From positions 248,001 to 312,000 of the forward strand of contig NZ_FTMQ01000003.1 in NCBI RefSeq assembly GCF_900156055.1: a stretch of DNA of 64,000 bases, given 5' to 3'. Origin of the DNA: Rhizobium sp. RU33A (GTDB taxonomy: Bacteria > Pseudomonadota > Alphaproteobacteria > Rhizobiales > Rhizobiaceae). Position numbers and translations under genes: made by a program. Under the pieces are notes generated by a model. It worked only from the letters and a program-made list of their open reading frames with translations. It did no database searches and was not told the DNA's origin. Below are positions 45,310 to 55,102 of the stretch, piece after piece; the first letter of the stretch is position 1, and each line of letters begins with the position of its first letter.

Positions 45310-46982
45310 GCACGGTTGTCCAAACCGCCAAGCCGGTCCTGGCGGATGAAACCAGAGCGCCTGCGTCCGCAACACCTGCCGAGCCGACCGCACCCGCCAT
45401 GCCTGCGACCAAGCCTCTCTGGCTCGGCGCGATCTATGTGGCTTCCGGCCTCTTGCTGTTCATCACCCAGGGATTGGGAATGAACATCGTCAATGCCAAT
45501 CTCTTCCAGTTGCAGGGCGAATTCTCTGCGACTGCAGTCGAGGCGGCCTGGCTTTCCGCTGCCTACATGGCGCCCTATGCGACACTCTCGATCGCGCTCT
45601 TCAAGGTGCGGACCCAATATGGTCTTCGACCATTTGCGGAGTGGAGCATCCTGCTCTTCGTGCTGGCCTCTGCGCTCAATCTGTTCGTCGACGACCTGCA
45701 TTCCGCCCTTGTCGTGCGCTTCATCAGCGGCTGTGCCGCGGCTCCGATCTCGACACTGGGCTTCATGTATGTGCTGGAGGCTTTTCCACTGCAGCGGAAG
45801 CTCACTCATGGGCTCACCATTGCCTTGACGGGCACATTGCTCGCTGCGCCGCTGGCGCGGATGATCTCGCCCGGCCTGCTTCAGGTCGAAGGCTGGCAGG
45901 CGCTCTATTCCCTGGAGGTCGGTCTGGCGCTGATTTCCATGGCCATCATCTTCGCATTGCCACTCACCCCACCCCCACGGGCGAAGGTGATCGAGCGTAT
46001 CGACATCCTTTCCTACCTGTTGCTGGCAGCTGGCATCGGCTGTCTCGCCGTCTTCCTGACGCTCGGTCGCCTGTACTGGTGGTTCGAAACCTGGTGGCTT
46101 GGGGCGCTGCTTGCTGCATCGATCCTGTTCGTTGCCGCAACGGCATTGATCGAGGCACACCGTGCAAATCCGATGCTCGACTTCCGTTGGATCTTCTCGC
46201 GCGACAACCTGCATATGGCTGCCGTACTTCTGATCTTTCGCGCTGTGTCTTCGGAGCAGTCATCGACCGCCGTCAGCTTCTTCCAGCAGATCGGACTGCT
46301 CAACGACCAGCAATTCGCGCTCTGGGGCTTCGTCCTGATCACCTTGGTCGCCGGCGGGCTCTTCTGCATGGTCCTGATGTCGTCGAGATTCGTTGCGGCG
46401 GCGCATGTGATCGCTCTCGTTCTGATCGCCGGCGGCGCCTATCTCGACAGTCAGGCTACCAGCCTGACCCGTCCCGAGCAGTTCTATCTCAGCCAGAGCA
46501 TGATCGCCTTCGGCGCCGCCATGTTCCTGCCACCCGTCATGGCCAAGGGCTTCATGGGAGCCCTGCAAAAGGGACCGACCTACATCATCAACTTCATCGT
46601 GATCTTCCTCTTCACACAGATCACCGGCGCCCTTTTGACGACGTCGCTGCTTGGCACCTTCGTCACCATTCGCGAGAAGTTCCATTCGGCCCATCTGGTC
46701 GAGAACATTCTCCTCACCCGGCCCGAAGTCGCCCAGCGTGTCAGCCAATTGGCTGGTGCTTATGGCAAGGTCATCGCCGACCCGACCATTCTCAAGGCAG
46801 AAGGGCTCGTCCTCCTGTCGCAGCAGGTAACACGCGAGGCTTACGTCCTCGCCTACACCGACACCTTCCTCCTGATCTCACTCGTGACGACCGCAGCGCT
46901 TGCCGTGCTCGTCATCCATCTCGCCTGGAATGGTTTGCGCAACATGCGAGCCGCGCCGGTCGAGCAAGCCACCCAATCCTGA
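45306..46982 (+). CDS. emrB: MFS efflux transporter, EmrB type
   Basis: 558 residues, about 14 membrane helices, the DHA2 drug/proton antiporter length and layout (GMNIVNANLFQLQGEFSAT in the first helix region; AAYMAPYATLSIALF). The N-terminal 35 residues are Ala/Pro-rich and cytosolic. With the EmrA-type adaptor next to it and an outer-membrane channel encoded elsewhere, it would pump hydrophobic toxicants out across both membranes. The family-level call is solid, the substrate unknown. Confidence 0.88.
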   Translation: MSTVVQTAKPVLADETRAPASATPAEPTAPAMPATKPLWLGAIYVASGLLLFITQGLGMNIVNANLFQLQGEFSATAVEAAWLSAAYMAPYATLSIALFKVRTQYGLRPFAEWSILLFVLASALNLFVDDLHSALVVRFISGCAAAPISTLGFMYVLEAFPLQRKLTHGLTIALTGTLLAAPLARMISPGLLQVEGWQALYSLEVGLALISMAIIFALPLTPPPRAKVIERIDILSYLLLAAGIGCLAVFLTLGRLYWWFETWWLGALLAASILFVAATALIEAHRANPMLDFRWIFSRDNLHMAAVLLIFRAVSSEQSSTAVSFFQQIGLLNDQQFALWGFVLITLVAGGLFCMVLMSSRFVAAAHVIALVLIAGGAYLDSQATSLTRPEQFYLSQSMIAFGAAMFLPPVMAKGFMGALQKGPTYIINFIVIFLFTQITGALLTTSLLGTFVTIREKFHSAHLVENILLTRPEVAQRVSQLAGAYGKVIADPTILKAEGLVLLSQQVTREAYVLAYTDTFLLISLVTTAALAVLVIHLAWNGLRNMRAAPVEQATQS

Positions 46983-47006
46983 TATTTCGAAAAAGAGTCC
47001 GCCACC

Positions 47007-48053
47007 ATGTTGAAGAAAATGTTCACCCCCGTCACCATCCTGATCATCATCGGAGCGTTGCTCGGCACGTCGCTGGTGCTCTACGCCTGGCGCCTGCCGC
47101 CCTTCACGAGCTCGGTCGAAATGACCGATAACGCTTATGTTCGGGGTTATGTCACCACTTTGAGCCCGCAGGTCAGCGGTTATGTCGTCGACGTGCCGGT
47201 GCAGGATTACCAGCCCGTCGAGAAGGGCCAGATCCTCGCGCGCATCGACGATCGCATCTATCGCCAAAAGCTCGCACAGGCAGAGGCTGCCCTTGCCACG
47301 CAGAAAGCCGCACTCGACAATTCGCACCAGCAGGAGCTTGCGGCCCAGGCGAGGATCGCCTCCAGCGAAGCTGCCGTGGATTCGGCTAATGCCGACCTTG
47401 AACAGGCACAAAGTCAGTCGGACCGTCAGGACAGCCTGATCCGCAGTGGCGTCGCGACCACCAGCGCCCAGGAACAGGCTCATGCCACACTCGATCGCGC
47501 CCGGGCCGGCATGGCACAGGCAAAGGCCGCCGTCGAAGTTTCGCGCCAGGACCTGCAGACCATCATCGTCAACCGTGGCTCGCTCGAAGCGGCTGTCGCC
47601 AATGCGCAGGCCGCAGTGGAACTGGCCAAGATCGATCTGTCCAACACCGAAATTCGCGCTCCCCGCGAAGGCAGGCTTGGCGAGGTTGGCGTGCGCATCG
47701 GTCAATATGTTTCCGCAGGCACTCAATTGATGGCGGTTGTGCCGCAGGATGTCTGGATTATCGCCAATTTCAAGGAGACCCAGCTTGCCGGCATGGCTGT
47801 CGGTCAGCCCGTCGACATCCAGGTGGACGCACTCAATCGCAAGGCTTTGCGGGGCCGCATCGAGCGCTTCTCGCCTGCCACGGGCTCAGAATTCTCGGTG
47901 ATCAAGGCTGACAATGCCAGTGGCAACTTCGTCAAGATCGCGCAGCGCATGGGGGTTAGGATTGCAATCGAGAACCCACAGGATGCCAATTCGATCCTGA
48001 CACCAGGCATGTCAGTCGTTGTGCGTATCGACAAGAGTGCCGAACCCGCCTGA
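47007..48053 (+). CDS. emrA: HlyD/EmrA family efflux adaptor
   Basis: 348 residues. One N-terminal membrane anchor (about 10-28), then the lipoyl half SPQVSGYVVDVPVQDYQPVEKGQ, a long coiled-coil hairpin (about 85-185, AEAALATQKAALDN...) and the beta-barrel half (LSNTEIRAPREGRLGEVGVRIGQYVSAGTQLMAVVP). It bridges EmrB and an outer-membrane channel. It follows emrB by 24 bases and ends at a bidirectional terminator. Confidence 0.9.
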   Translation: MLKKMFTPVTILIIIGALLGTSLVLYAWRLPPFTSSVEMTDNAYVRGYVTTLSPQVSGYVVDVPVQDYQPVEKGQILARIDDRIYRQKLAQAEAALATQKAALDNSHQQELAAQARIASSEAAVDSANADLEQAQSQSDRQDSLIRSGVATTSAQEQAHATLDRARAGMAQAKAAVEVSRQDLQTIIVNRGSLEAAVANAQAAVELAKIDLSNTEIRAPREGRLGEVGVRIGQYVSAGTQLMAVVPQDVWIIANFKETQLAGMAVGQPVDIQVDALNRKALRGRIERFSPATGSEFSVIKADNASGNFVKIAQRMGVRIAIENPQDANSILTPGMSVVVRIDKSAEPA

Positions 48054-48070
48054 GGGAGGCGTCCGACGAC

Positions 48071-48110
48071 AAAAAAGCCCGGCCTTGCAAATGCAGGGCC
48101 GAGCCTTTTT
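48071..48110. terminator. Bidirectional terminator between emrA and rplI
   Basis: Stem CGGCCTTGC / GCAGGGCCG (48080-48088 with 48093-48101, one G-U pair), loop AAAT. On the plus strand it is followed by CCTTTTT, on the minus strand by GGGCTTTTTTG. It serves both convergent units. Confidence 0.85.
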
Positions 48111-48138
48111 GTAACGCTACACCCGAAGGTGGGAGCGA

Positions 48139-48714
48139 TTAGTCGTCTTCGCCGTCCATGTCGGCGTCCGGATCGAAGAAGTCTTCCGGACGAAGAGCGT
48201 CTTCGTCAACGCCGTAGATGGCGTCGGCCGAGGTCAGGCTTTCGCCCTTGGACTGGCGCTCGGCTTCTTCGGCCGAACGGGCCACGTTGAGCTCGACGGA
48301 CAGCTCGACTTCCGCATGCAGGTGCAGCGTAACCTGATGCAGGCCGATGGCCTTGATCGGGGTGTTCAGCTCGACCTGGTTGCGGCCGATGTTGAAGCCT
48401 TCGGCGCCCAAGATTTCGACGACGTCACGAGCAGCGACCGAACCGTAGAGCTGGCCGGTTTCGCCAGCCGAACGGACGACGATGAAGGACTTGCCGGCGA
48501 GAGCGTCGGCAACCGTCTGGGCCTCCGACTTGCGCTCGAGGTTGCGGGCTTCGAGCGTGGCGCGCTCTGAATCGAAGCGCTTCTTGTTGGCTTCGTTGGC
48601 GCGCAGCGCCTTGCCCTGCGGCAGAAGGTAGTTACGAGCGAAGCCGTCGCGAACCTTTACGGTTTCGCCCATCTGGCCGAGCTTTGCGATGCGTTCGAGG
48701 AGAATGACCTGCAT
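48139..48714 (-). CDS. rplI: 50S ribosomal protein L9
   Basis: 191 residues. N-terminal rRNA-binding domain ([36 protein letters not shown]), the long connecting helix and the C-terminal domain. The acidic tail ([19 protein letters not shown]) beyond the bacterial norm of about 150 is usual for alphaproteobacterial L9. Last gene of rpsF-rpsR-DUF2232-rplI. Confidence 0.97.
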   Translation of the reverse strand: MQVILLERIAKLGQMGETVKVRDGFARNYLLPQGKALRANEANKKRFDSERATLEARNLERKSEAQTVADALAGKSFIVVRSAGETGQLYGSVAARDVVEILGAEGFNIGRNQVELNTPIKAIGLHQVTLHLHAEVELSVELNVARSAEEAERQSKGESLTSADAIYGVDEDALRPEDFFDPDADMDGEDD

Positions 48715-48727
48715 GATCCTGTTCCTT

Positions 48728-49705
48728 TCAGTTGTCAGTGTCGGAGTTTGAAGTGTCGGCCTTGCCGGCCGGCGTCAGGGCAACGGTCCTTCGTGTGTCC
48801 GAAAGGCCGATGATGAAGGGGATCATGAGCGGAAGCAGCATGATCGAAGAGAGATAGGCGAGCACGAGGGCCGGCAGGCGCCAGTCCTTGCCCCGCGTCT
48901 TGAGATGCATGGAGGCAAAGCCAGCCATCAGGAAGCCTGCGCCGAAGGTACCACAGACAACGGCGCCGATCATGGCGGGCACCCCGCCCAGGAAACAGCC
49001 GATGATGCCGGCGAGGAAGATGAAGACCGTGTTGCGGTTCATCCGGAGCGCCGACGGAAAATCTTCGCGCGGACGCTTGTTGCGGCCGGAAGCCGTGACG
49101 ATCCGCATGGCGATGTAGTACATCATCGTCAGCAGCAGAACCCAAGTGCCGCCCTGGATGATCGGCAGCAGGATGACCATGGTCCGCTTCAACTGCTCGA
49201 GCGCCACCGCATCGGGCAGCATGGCCGGATCCTGCGTGCTCATGGCCTGCGTCATCGCATCAACAAGCTGGCCCGTGAATTCGGGGCCAAAGCCAATGAT
49301 CACGCCGAGCACGACGACGGCGATCGACACGAAAGCACAGAGCTGGAGTAGGATATCGGAAAGCGGATACCAGGCCATCAGGTGGTCAGGGCCACCGATT
49401 TCAGACGCGGGGCGCGCCAGGCTCGACAGATGTGCCAGCCAGCCAGCCGGCCCGAGCGTGAAGATTGCCATGCCGAAGGCAAATGTCGGCGATACGCTGA
49501 CCATGCCGAGAAGGGCGGCCGTGATGATCGCGGTGATGGCGGCGGCATTGCCCCAGCCGAGGCCGACGATCAGAACGGGAAGGGCGGAAGCAGCATAGAG
49601 GATGGAGGCAAGCGTGGGCTGTGCCGCAGCACCCAGCACGAGCAGGGCGGCGGTAATGCCGGCAACAAAGCCGGTCGTCAGCGATTTCGCATCCAGGTTC
49701 TTCAA
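48728..49705 (-). CDS. DUF2232 family membrane protein
   Basis: 325 residues, about eight membrane helices. The family sits between rpsR and rplI in many Rhizobiales and is named only as a DUF2232 or YybS-like protein. Its role is unknown; YybS-like proteins are sometimes grouped with ECF-type S components, an unproven link here. It ends 13 bases before rplI, and its conserved position suggests a cell-growth-linked function. Confidence 0.85.
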   Translation of the reverse strand: MKNLDAKSLTTGFVAGITAALLVLGAAAQPTLASILYAASALPVLIVGLGWGNAAAITAIITAALLGMVSVSPTFAFGMAIFTLGPAGWLAHLSSLARPASEIGGPDHLMAWYPLSDILLQLCAFVSIAVVVLGVIIGFGPEFTGQLVDAMTQAMSTQDPAMLPDAVALEQLKRTMVILLPIIQGGTWVLLLTMMYYIAMRIVTASGRNKRPREDFPSALRMNRNTVFIFLAGIIGCFLGGVPAMIGAVVCGTFGAGFLMAGFASMHLKTRGKDWRLPALVLAYLSSIMLLPLMIPFIIGLSDTRRTVALTPAGKADTSNSDTDN

Positions 49706-49849
49706 TGTCGCTGTCCTGCTGTTCTAGCAGTTAGGGGAAGGGCTAACGCGATCTCGCAAGAGCCATCCCCAACATGGGTTTTCACCTGACGTCGCGGCAA
49801 TCGCGCCATCTGGCAGTCGGTTCCGATCCGCGCCCAACGCGGAAGGGAT

Positions 49850-49879
49850 GAAGCCCGCCGACAAAGGTCGGCAGGCTTC
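49850..49879 (-). other. Hairpin after rpsR
   Basis: GAAGCC-C-GCCGAC with GTCGGC-A-GGCTTC, 12 paired bases and one mismatch, loop AAAG. It starts 9 bases beyond the rpsR stop and lacks a T tail. A second small stem (CCGCG-CCCAA-CGCGG) follows. The pair may mark an RNA processing point or partial terminator between rpsR and DUF2232. Confidence 0.45.
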
Positions 49880-49887
49880 GGATCAGA

Positions 49888-50136
49888 TTACGCTACGACG
49901 TAAGGCAGCAGGCCGAGGAAACGGGCGCGCTTGATGGCCTGGGCCAGTTCGCGCTGCTTCTTCTGGGAAACTGCGGTGATACGCGAAGGAACGATCTTGC
50001 CGCGCTCAGAAATGTAGCGCTGCAGGAGACGGACGTCCTTGTAGTCGATCTTCGGAGCATTTGCGCCCGAGAAGGGGCAGGTCTTGCGACGACGATGGAA
50101 AGGACGACGTGCCTGAGAAGAGGATGCATCAGCCAT
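49888..50136 (-). CDS. rpsR: 30S ribosomal protein S18
   Basis: 82 residues. The zinc-free S18 pattern is visible: [27 protein letters not shown], then the S18 signature [32 protein letters not shown]18 pairs with S6 on the 30S platform. It follows rpsF by 23 bases. Confidence 0.97.
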   Translation of the reverse strand: MADASSSQARRPFHRRRKTCPFSGANAPKIDYKDVRLLQRYISERGKIVPSRITAVSQKKQRELAQAIKRARFLGLLPYVVA

Positions 50137-50159
50137 TGTGTGTTCTCCTATTGCTCAGA

Positions 50160-50624
50160 TTACGCGCGGTCTTCGCGCGGACGACGCTCGAAGCCACCTT
50201 CACGCGGGCCACGGTCCGGACGCGGACCACGATCGCCACGGTCACCGAAGTCGCGGCGCGGGCCACGATCGTCGCCATCACGACGCGGACGGTCGTCACG
50301 GTCGCGCTTCTGCATCATGGCAGACGGGCCTTCTTCGTGGGCTTCAACAGCGATGGTCATGTAACGAAGAACGTCTTCGTTGATGCGCATCTGGCGCTCC
50401 ATTTCATGGACGGCCGGTGCCGGAGCGTCGATGTCCATGAGGGCGTAGTGAGCCTTGCGGTTCTTCTTGATGCGGTAGGTCAGGGACTTGAGGCCCCAAT
50501 TTTCTACGCGCCCGACCTTGCCGCCGTTAGCTTCGATAACACCCTTGTACTGTTCGACGAGGGCATCAACCTGCTGAGCGGACATATCCTGCCGGGCAAG
50601 GAATACGTGTTCGTAAAGAGCCAT
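50160..50624 (-). CDS. rpsF: 30S ribosomal protein S6
   Basis: 154 residues from ATG 50624 ([15 protein letters not shown]). The S6 fold occupies about 1-100 ([33 protein letters not shown]). The last 50 residues are an Arg/Asp/Gly-rich tail ([10 protein letters not shown] and repeats), common in rhizobial S6. The tail is built from CG-rich near-repeats, which gives misleading open frames on the other strand. First gene of the ribosomal operon; a long leader precedes it. Confidence 0.96.
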   Translation of the reverse strand: MALYEHVFLARQDMSAQQVDALVEQYKGVIEANGGKVGRVENWGLKSLTYRIKKNRKAHYALMDIDAPAPAVHEMERQMRINEDVLRYMTIAVEAHEEGPSAMMQKRDRDDRPRRDGDDRGPRRDFGDRGDRGPRPDRGPREGGFERRPREDRA

Positions 50625-50849
50625 GTAAGCTTTGCCTTTTCTTGCGGTTGTCGTCACCCGGATCCGGCGCTAAGCCTCACAGACTGCTCCTGTGCGGCGT
50701 GTGCCGCGGCAAGAAAAGTGTTGTGTTCGAGACGGTCGAGAGCGGAGACACGGGAGACCGGAAACCTTATGGTTCCTGCTGCAAGCCTCATCGACCTGCC
50801 AGCCCTCCGTTCAGCCACCAGCCAGAGACCGGGTGTTGTGAACGGCGCG
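50625..50849 (-). other. Long rpsF leader
   Basis: About 225 bases lie between the putative promoter and the rpsF start, within a 310-base gene-free gap. The leader has several short self-complementary stretches, such as AACC-ATAA-GGTT and GCCGCGGC. S6:S18 complexes bind a leader RNA motif in many bacteria; I cannot confirm that motif here by eye. Confidence 0.35.
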
Positions 50850-50877
50850 CTTATACGCGCATTGGCCACAAAAGCAA
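50850..50877 (-). promoter_or_regulatory. Candidate rpsF promoter
   Basis: On the minus strand TTGCTT (50872-50877) and TATAAG (50850-50855) are separated by 16 bases, a good sigma-70-type arrangement. The TATAAG lies inside a small palindrome GCGCG-TATAAG-CGCGC. Confidence 0.4.
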
Positions 50878-50906
50878 GGGCCGCACGGCATTTTCTGCCG
50901 GCGGCC
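50878..50906 (-). terminator. Terminator after the Ca2+/Na+ antiporter gene
   Basis: Stem GGGCCGC-A-CGGCA with TGCCG-GCGGCCC, one bulge, loop TTTTC. On the minus strand it is followed by TTGCTTTTG. It lies 29 bases past the antiporter stop and directly abuts the putative rpsF -35 box. Confidence 0.6.
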
Positions 50907-50934
50907 CTCTGGCTTCACATCCGTAGGAGCAGGT

Positions 50935-51867
50935 TCAGACCTGCACGAGTGCAATCGTATATCCGATGTACGCAACGATCATCGCGCCCGCTGTCAGCCT
51001 GCGGACCCCGAGATGGGCGAGAAGCAGGAAGGCAAAGCCAAGGGTGACGCCCAGCATGACCGGAATGTCGAAGCTCGCAAAGCGCGGTGCGATGACGATC
51101 GGCTGAATGACGGAGGTGACGCCGAGGATGAACAGGATGTTGAAGATGTTCGAGCCGACGATGTTGCCGATCATGATGTCGGAATGCTTGCGCAGCGCCG
51201 ACATGATGCCGGTCGCAAGCTCCGGCAGCGAGGTGCCGACGGCAACGACCGTCAGGCCGATGACGGCTTCCGAGACGCCGAAGTCGCGGGCGAGGTTGGT
51301 CGCGCCGCGGACAAGGAGTTCCGCGCCGACAAACAGGGTGGCCAGACCACCGAGGATGAGAAGGGTCATGAAGCCCGTGCCGAGTATCTCGTGCTTGACG
51401 TCTTCATTCGCCACTTCTTCGATCGCACCCTTACCCTGAACATAGGCGTAGACGATGTAGGCGATCAGACCCGCGACCATGAGGAGGCCTGCGATTCGCC
51501 CGATGGCCTCGAACTGGACGAGACCCAGCAACAGAACGGCAGCGCCGATCATCACATAGGTGTCGCGTTTCACACCCTTGTCCCAATGCGTGATCGGGAA
51601 GATCATCGCACAGGCTCCGACGATCAGGAGGATGTTGGCCGTGTTAGAGCCGACGACGTTCCCAAGCGCGATGTCGGAGGAACCGGTGAGGGCGGCACGG
51701 ACTGAGACCAGTAGCTCCGGCATGGATGTGCCGAAGCCGACGATGACGAGCGAGACGATCAGCGTCGGTATGGCGAGCTTCTGCGCCACGGCGATAGCGC
51801 CCCGCAAGAGCCATTCGGCCCCGAAATAAAGGCCGACCAGGCCCCCGGCCACGAACAGGTAATCCAA
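50935..51867 (-). CDS. Calcium/sodium antiporter (YrbG family)
   Basis: 310 residues if it starts at TTG 51867, where GGGGG is spaced 6 bases; a further upstream ATG (51963) would add 32 residues without similarity. Ten helices in two inverted repeats, each with the ion-binding alpha-repeat: GFGTSMPELLVSV with GNVVGSNTANILLI, and AVGTSLPELATGI with GNIVGSNIFNILFI. Inner-membrane K+-independent Ca2+/Na+ or Ca2+/H+ exchanger. It stands alone with its own terminator. Confidence 0.88.
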   Translation of the reverse strand: MDYLFVAGGLVGLYFGAEWLLRGAIAVAQKLAIPTLIVSLVIVGFGTSMPELLVSVRAALTGSSDIALGNVVGSNTANILLIVGACAMIFPITHWDKGVKRDTYVMIGAAVLLLGLVQFEAIGRIAGLLMVAGLIAYIVYAYVQGKGAIEEVANEDVKHEILGTGFMTLLILGGLATLFVGAELLVRGATNLARDFGVSEAVIGLTVVAVGTSLPELATGIMSALRKHSDIMIGNIVGSNIFNILFILGVTSVIQPIVIAPRFASFDIPVMLGVTLGFAFLLLAHLGVRRLTAGAMIVAYIGYTIALVQV

Positions 51868-52001
51868 GACAAACCCCCATAAAACTAGGCCCAAACGGCC
51901 GATATGTGATCGTCGCCGCAGGTGGTGATGCACTGCGGCGATGTTTAGGTCACGTCCGTTCACGTTTTTGTTGGTCGGACGGCTTCCCGGTATCCGTGTC
52001 G

Positions 52002-53045
52002 TCAGATCGGCATCGGATAGAGGCGATGGATCTTGGCGATCTCCTGCATCACTTCGTCGGACAGACTTAGCTCTGCAGCGTCGATATTGGTCTTCAGCTG
52101 CTCCATCGTCGTTGCGCCAATGATCACGGAGGCCATGAACGGGCGCGTCAGGCAGAAGGCGAGCGCCATGGCCGAGGGATCAATGTCATGCTTGGCCGCA
52201 AGCTCGACATAGGCGCGCGTTGCCGCTTCCTGATGCGGCACGAGACGGCCGCCGATGTCACCATTGATCGAGCCACGCGAGCCCGCCGGCTTCTTTCCGT
52301 CGAGATATTTGCCCGAGAGAATACCACCCGCAAGCGGTGAATAGGCGAGCAGGCCAACGTCTTCGTGGTGAGAGAGTTCAGCCAGATCGAGATCGTAGTG
52401 GCGATAGAGCAGATTATACTCGTTCTGGATCGTCGCGACACGCGGAAGCCCCTTGGCTTCGGCAAGCGTCAGGTATTTCTGTGTGCCCCAGGTGGTCTCG
52501 TTGGACAGTCCGACCGCCCGAAGCTTGCCGGCCTTCACACACTCGCCCAAGGCATCCAGGATTTCCGCGATGTCGGCGGAGGCCGTTGTCTTGTCCTGTT
52601 TGTAAGGATTGTAGCTCCAGGCGCCGCGGAAGTGGAAATGCCCGCGGTTTGGCCAGTGGATCTGATAGAGGTCGACATAGTCGGTCTTCAATCGCTTCAG
52701 ACTGGCGTCGAGCGCTTGCCTGACTACGGCGCCGGTGATCGGCTTGCCCTCGCGGATATAGGGGCGGCCAGGGCCGACGACTTTGGTTGCCAGAACCACT
52801 TTGTCGCGATTGCCGGTCTTTTCAAACCAGTCGCCCATCAGGCGTTCGGTGTCCGCATAGGTCTCCGCCGAAAGTGGCGTCGTAGGATAAAGTTCGGCCG
52901 TGTCGAAGAAGTTGACGCCGTGGTCGAGCGCATAATCCATCTGCGCATAGGCTTCCTCAGCGCTGTTCTGCGAGCCCCAGGTCATCGTGCCCAGGCAGAT
53001 TTCGGAAACAAGGATATCAGTTCGGCCGAGCCGGTTCATCTTCAT
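52002..53045 (-). CDS. Aldo/keto reductase (Tas-like)
   Basis: 347 residues, one TIM-barrel aldo/keto reductase. Catalytic set: Asp-Tyr in NFFDTAELYP, Lys in VLATKVVG and His in LYQIHWPNRG. The length and NEYNLLYRHYDLDL resemble E. coli Tas, an NADP(H) oxidoreductase. Substrate unknown. Divergent from fabD with 209 bases between, in which I see no gene. Confidence 0.9.
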   Translation of the reverse strand: MKMNRLGRTDILVSEICLGTMTWGSQNSAEEAYAQMDYALDHGVNFFDTAELYPTTPLSAETYADTERLMGDWFEKTGNRDKVVLATKVVGPGRPYIREGKPITGAVVRQALDASLKRLKTDYVDLYQIHWPNRGHFHFRGAWSYNPYKQDKTTASADIAEILDALGECVKAGKLRAVGLSNETTWGTQKYLTLAEAKGLPRVATIQNEYNLLYRHYDLDLAELSHHEDVGLLAYSPLAGGILSGKYLDGKKPAGSRGSINGDIGGRLVPHQEAATRAYVELAAKHDIDPSAMALAFCLTRPFMASVIIGATTMEQLKTNIDAAELSLSDEVMQEIAKIHRLYPMPI

Positions 53046-53254
53046 GGGGGGAAGCCTCTGATGTGGAGGGATTGCCTTGGGAGGCGGGATCAGTTCCGGA
53101 GCAATCTAGTCAGAAATTGATGCATCGCAAGATGTCGATAGCTGTGGAACAGCCCTCTATTTGCGGTGTTTCGGCCGGTCGAGGAATGGTGCCAAGGCTT
53201 GACTCGCAAGGGCCAACTGTGAATTGACAGGAAAAAACCAAGGGAGACACGCCC

Positions 53255-54199
53255 ATGTCAGTCGCATTCACCTTTCCCGGTCAGGGCAGCCAGGCCGTCG
53301 GAATGGGCAAGGACCTTGCCGACAATTTTGCCGAAGCCCGTGCCGTCTTCCAAGAGGTCGACGAAGCGCTCGGCCAGAAGCTGTCCGACATCATGTGGAA
53401 TGGTCCGGAAGAGACACTGACGCTGACCGCCAACGCCCAGCCGGCGCTGATGGCCGTCTCGATGGCCGTCATCCGCGTGCTGGAAGCCAAGGGCCTGGAT
53501 CTCAAGTCCAAGGTTGCCTACGTCGCCGGCCATTCGCTCGGCGAGTATTCCGCACTCTGTGCTGCCAGCACCTTCTCGATCGCAGACACCGCGCGTCTCC
53601 TGCGCATTCGCGGCAATGCCATGCAGGCCGCCGTCCCCGTGGGTGAAGGCGCTATGGCCGCCATCATCGGCCTCGAGCACGGCGATGTGCAGGCGATCTG
53701 CACGGAAGCCTCCGCAATCGGTCCCTGCCAGATCGCCAATGACAATGGCGGCGGACAGCTTGTCATCTCCGGCGGTAAGGCCGCCGTCGAGAAGGCCGCA
53801 GCACTCGCCACCGAAAAGGGCGCCAAGCGCGCCATCATGCTGCCGGTCTCCGCACCCTTCCATTCGGCCCTGATGGGCCCGGCAGCCGACGCCATGCGCG
53901 AGGCGCTGGCCAAGGTCGAGAAGCGTGATCCCATCGTGCCGCTAGTCGCCAATGTGCGTGCCGCTCCTGTGACATCCCCGTCCGAAATCGCTGATCTGCT
54001 CGTTGAGCAGGTCACCGGCCAGGTGCGCTGGCGCGAGACGGTCGAGTGGTTCGGCACTAATGGCGTGACCACGCTTTATGAAGTGGGTGCCGGCAAGGTC
54101 CTGACAGGCCTTGCCCGCCGCATCGACAAGAACATCAACGGTGTGGCCGTCAACGGCCCAGCCGACATTGACGCTGCGATCGCCGCCCTCAACGGCTGA
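53255..54199 (+). CDS. fabD: Malonyl-CoA:ACP transacylase
   Basis: 314 residues. Loads malonate onto acyl carrier protein. The nucleophile is S94 in AGHSLGEYSA, the histidine is in APFHSALMGP, and the N-terminal FPGQGSQ is conserved. AAGGGAG precedes the ATG. First gene of fabD-fabG-acpP-fabF, in the normal rhizobial order. Confidence 0.96.
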   Translation: MSVAFTFPGQGSQAVGMGKDLADNFAEARAVFQEVDEALGQKLSDIMWNGPEETLTLTANAQPALMAVSMAVIRVLEAKGLDLKSKVAYVAGHSLGEYSALCAASTFSIADTARLLRIRGNAMQAAVPVGEGAMAAIIGLEHGDVQAICTEASAIGPCQIANDNGGGQLVISGGKAAVEKAAALATEKGAKRAIMLPVSAPFHSALMGPAADAMREALAKVEKRDPIVPLVANVRAAPVTSPSEIADLLVEQVTGQVRWRETVEWFGTNGVTTLYEVGAGKVLTGLARRIDKNINGVAVNGPADIDAAIAALNG

Positions 54200-54229
54200 T
54201 CGCTCCAACGAACAACAAGGAACCCGACC

Positions 54230-54967
54230 ATGTTTGATCTGACCGGCCGCAAGGCCCTCGTGACTGGCGCCACCGGAGGCATCGGCGAAGAAATCGCCCG
54301 CCAGCTGCATGCCCGGGGCGCAATTGTCGGCCTGCACGGCACGCGCGTCGAAAAACTGGAAGCGCTGGCCGCCGAGCTCGGCGACCGCGTCAAGATCTTC
54401 CCGGCGAACCTTTCCGATCGCGACGAAGTCAAGGCGCTCGGCGAAAAGGCCGAAGCCGAACTCGAAGGCGTCGACATCCTCGTCAACAATGCTGGCATCA
54501 CCAAGGACGGCCTGTTCGTCCGCATGTCGGATGCCGACTGGGATGCGGTGCTCGAAGTCAACCTGACGGCTGTCTTCCGCCTGACGCGCGAGCTGACCCA
54601 TCCGATGATGCGCCGCCGCTTCGGCCGCATCATCAACATCACCTCGATCGTCGGCGTGACCGGCAATCCGGGCCAGGCCAATTACTGCGCCTCCAAGGCC
54701 GGCATGATCGGCTTTTCCAAGTCGCTCGCCCAGGAAATTGCCACGCGCAACGTGACGGTCAATTGCGTGGCGCCGGGCTTCATCGAAAGCGCCATGACAG
54801 GCAAGCTGAACGACAAGCAGAAGGATGCGATCATGGGCGCCATCCCGATGAAGCGCATGGGCACGGGCGCAGAAGTCGCTTCCGCAGTCGTTTACCTCGC
54901 CTCCAACGAGGCAGCCTACATGACCGGGCAGACGTTGCACGTGAATGGCGGCATGGCGATGATCTGA
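54230..54967 (+). CDS. fabG: 3-oxoacyl-ACP reductase
   Basis: 245 residues, the NADPH-dependent ketoreductase of fatty-acid synthesis. Cofactor loop TGATGGIG (12-19), LVNNAGIT, the serine in INITSIVGVTGNPGQ and YCASK for the Tyr-Lys pair. It follows fabD by 30 bases. Confidence 0.96.
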   Translation: MFDLTGRKALVTGATGGIGEEIARQLHARGAIVGLHGTRVEKLEALAAELGDRVKIFPANLSDRDEVKALGEKAEAELEGVDILVNNAGITKDGLFVRMSDADWDAVLEVNLTAVFRLTRELTHPMMRRRFGRIINITSIVGVTGNPGQANYCASKAGMIGFSKSLAQEIATRNVTVNCVAPGFIESAMTGKLNDKQKDAIMGAIPMKRMGTGAEVASAVVYLASNEAAYMTGQTLHVNGGMAMI

Positions 54968-55102
54968 TCTCATCGCCGGAAGCAGCCCCTGCGCAATAGG
55001 ATGTTCACCAAGGCAAGGGGGCGAATTTCAGGCTTTGCGGCGCGCTTAAACCGTGTTAAGCGGGCCATGACTGTGAGCAGTTGCTCCGTCTCATGAGCCG
55101 AA

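Noticed and set aside
44835-46214. 459-residue minus-strand frame across marR and emrB
   Set aside because: It overlaps two clearly real plus-strand genes and has no domain.
50061-51047. 328-residue plus-strand frame opposite rpsF
   Set aside because: Generated by the Arg/Asp/Gly repeat tail of S6 read in reverse; no supporting motif.
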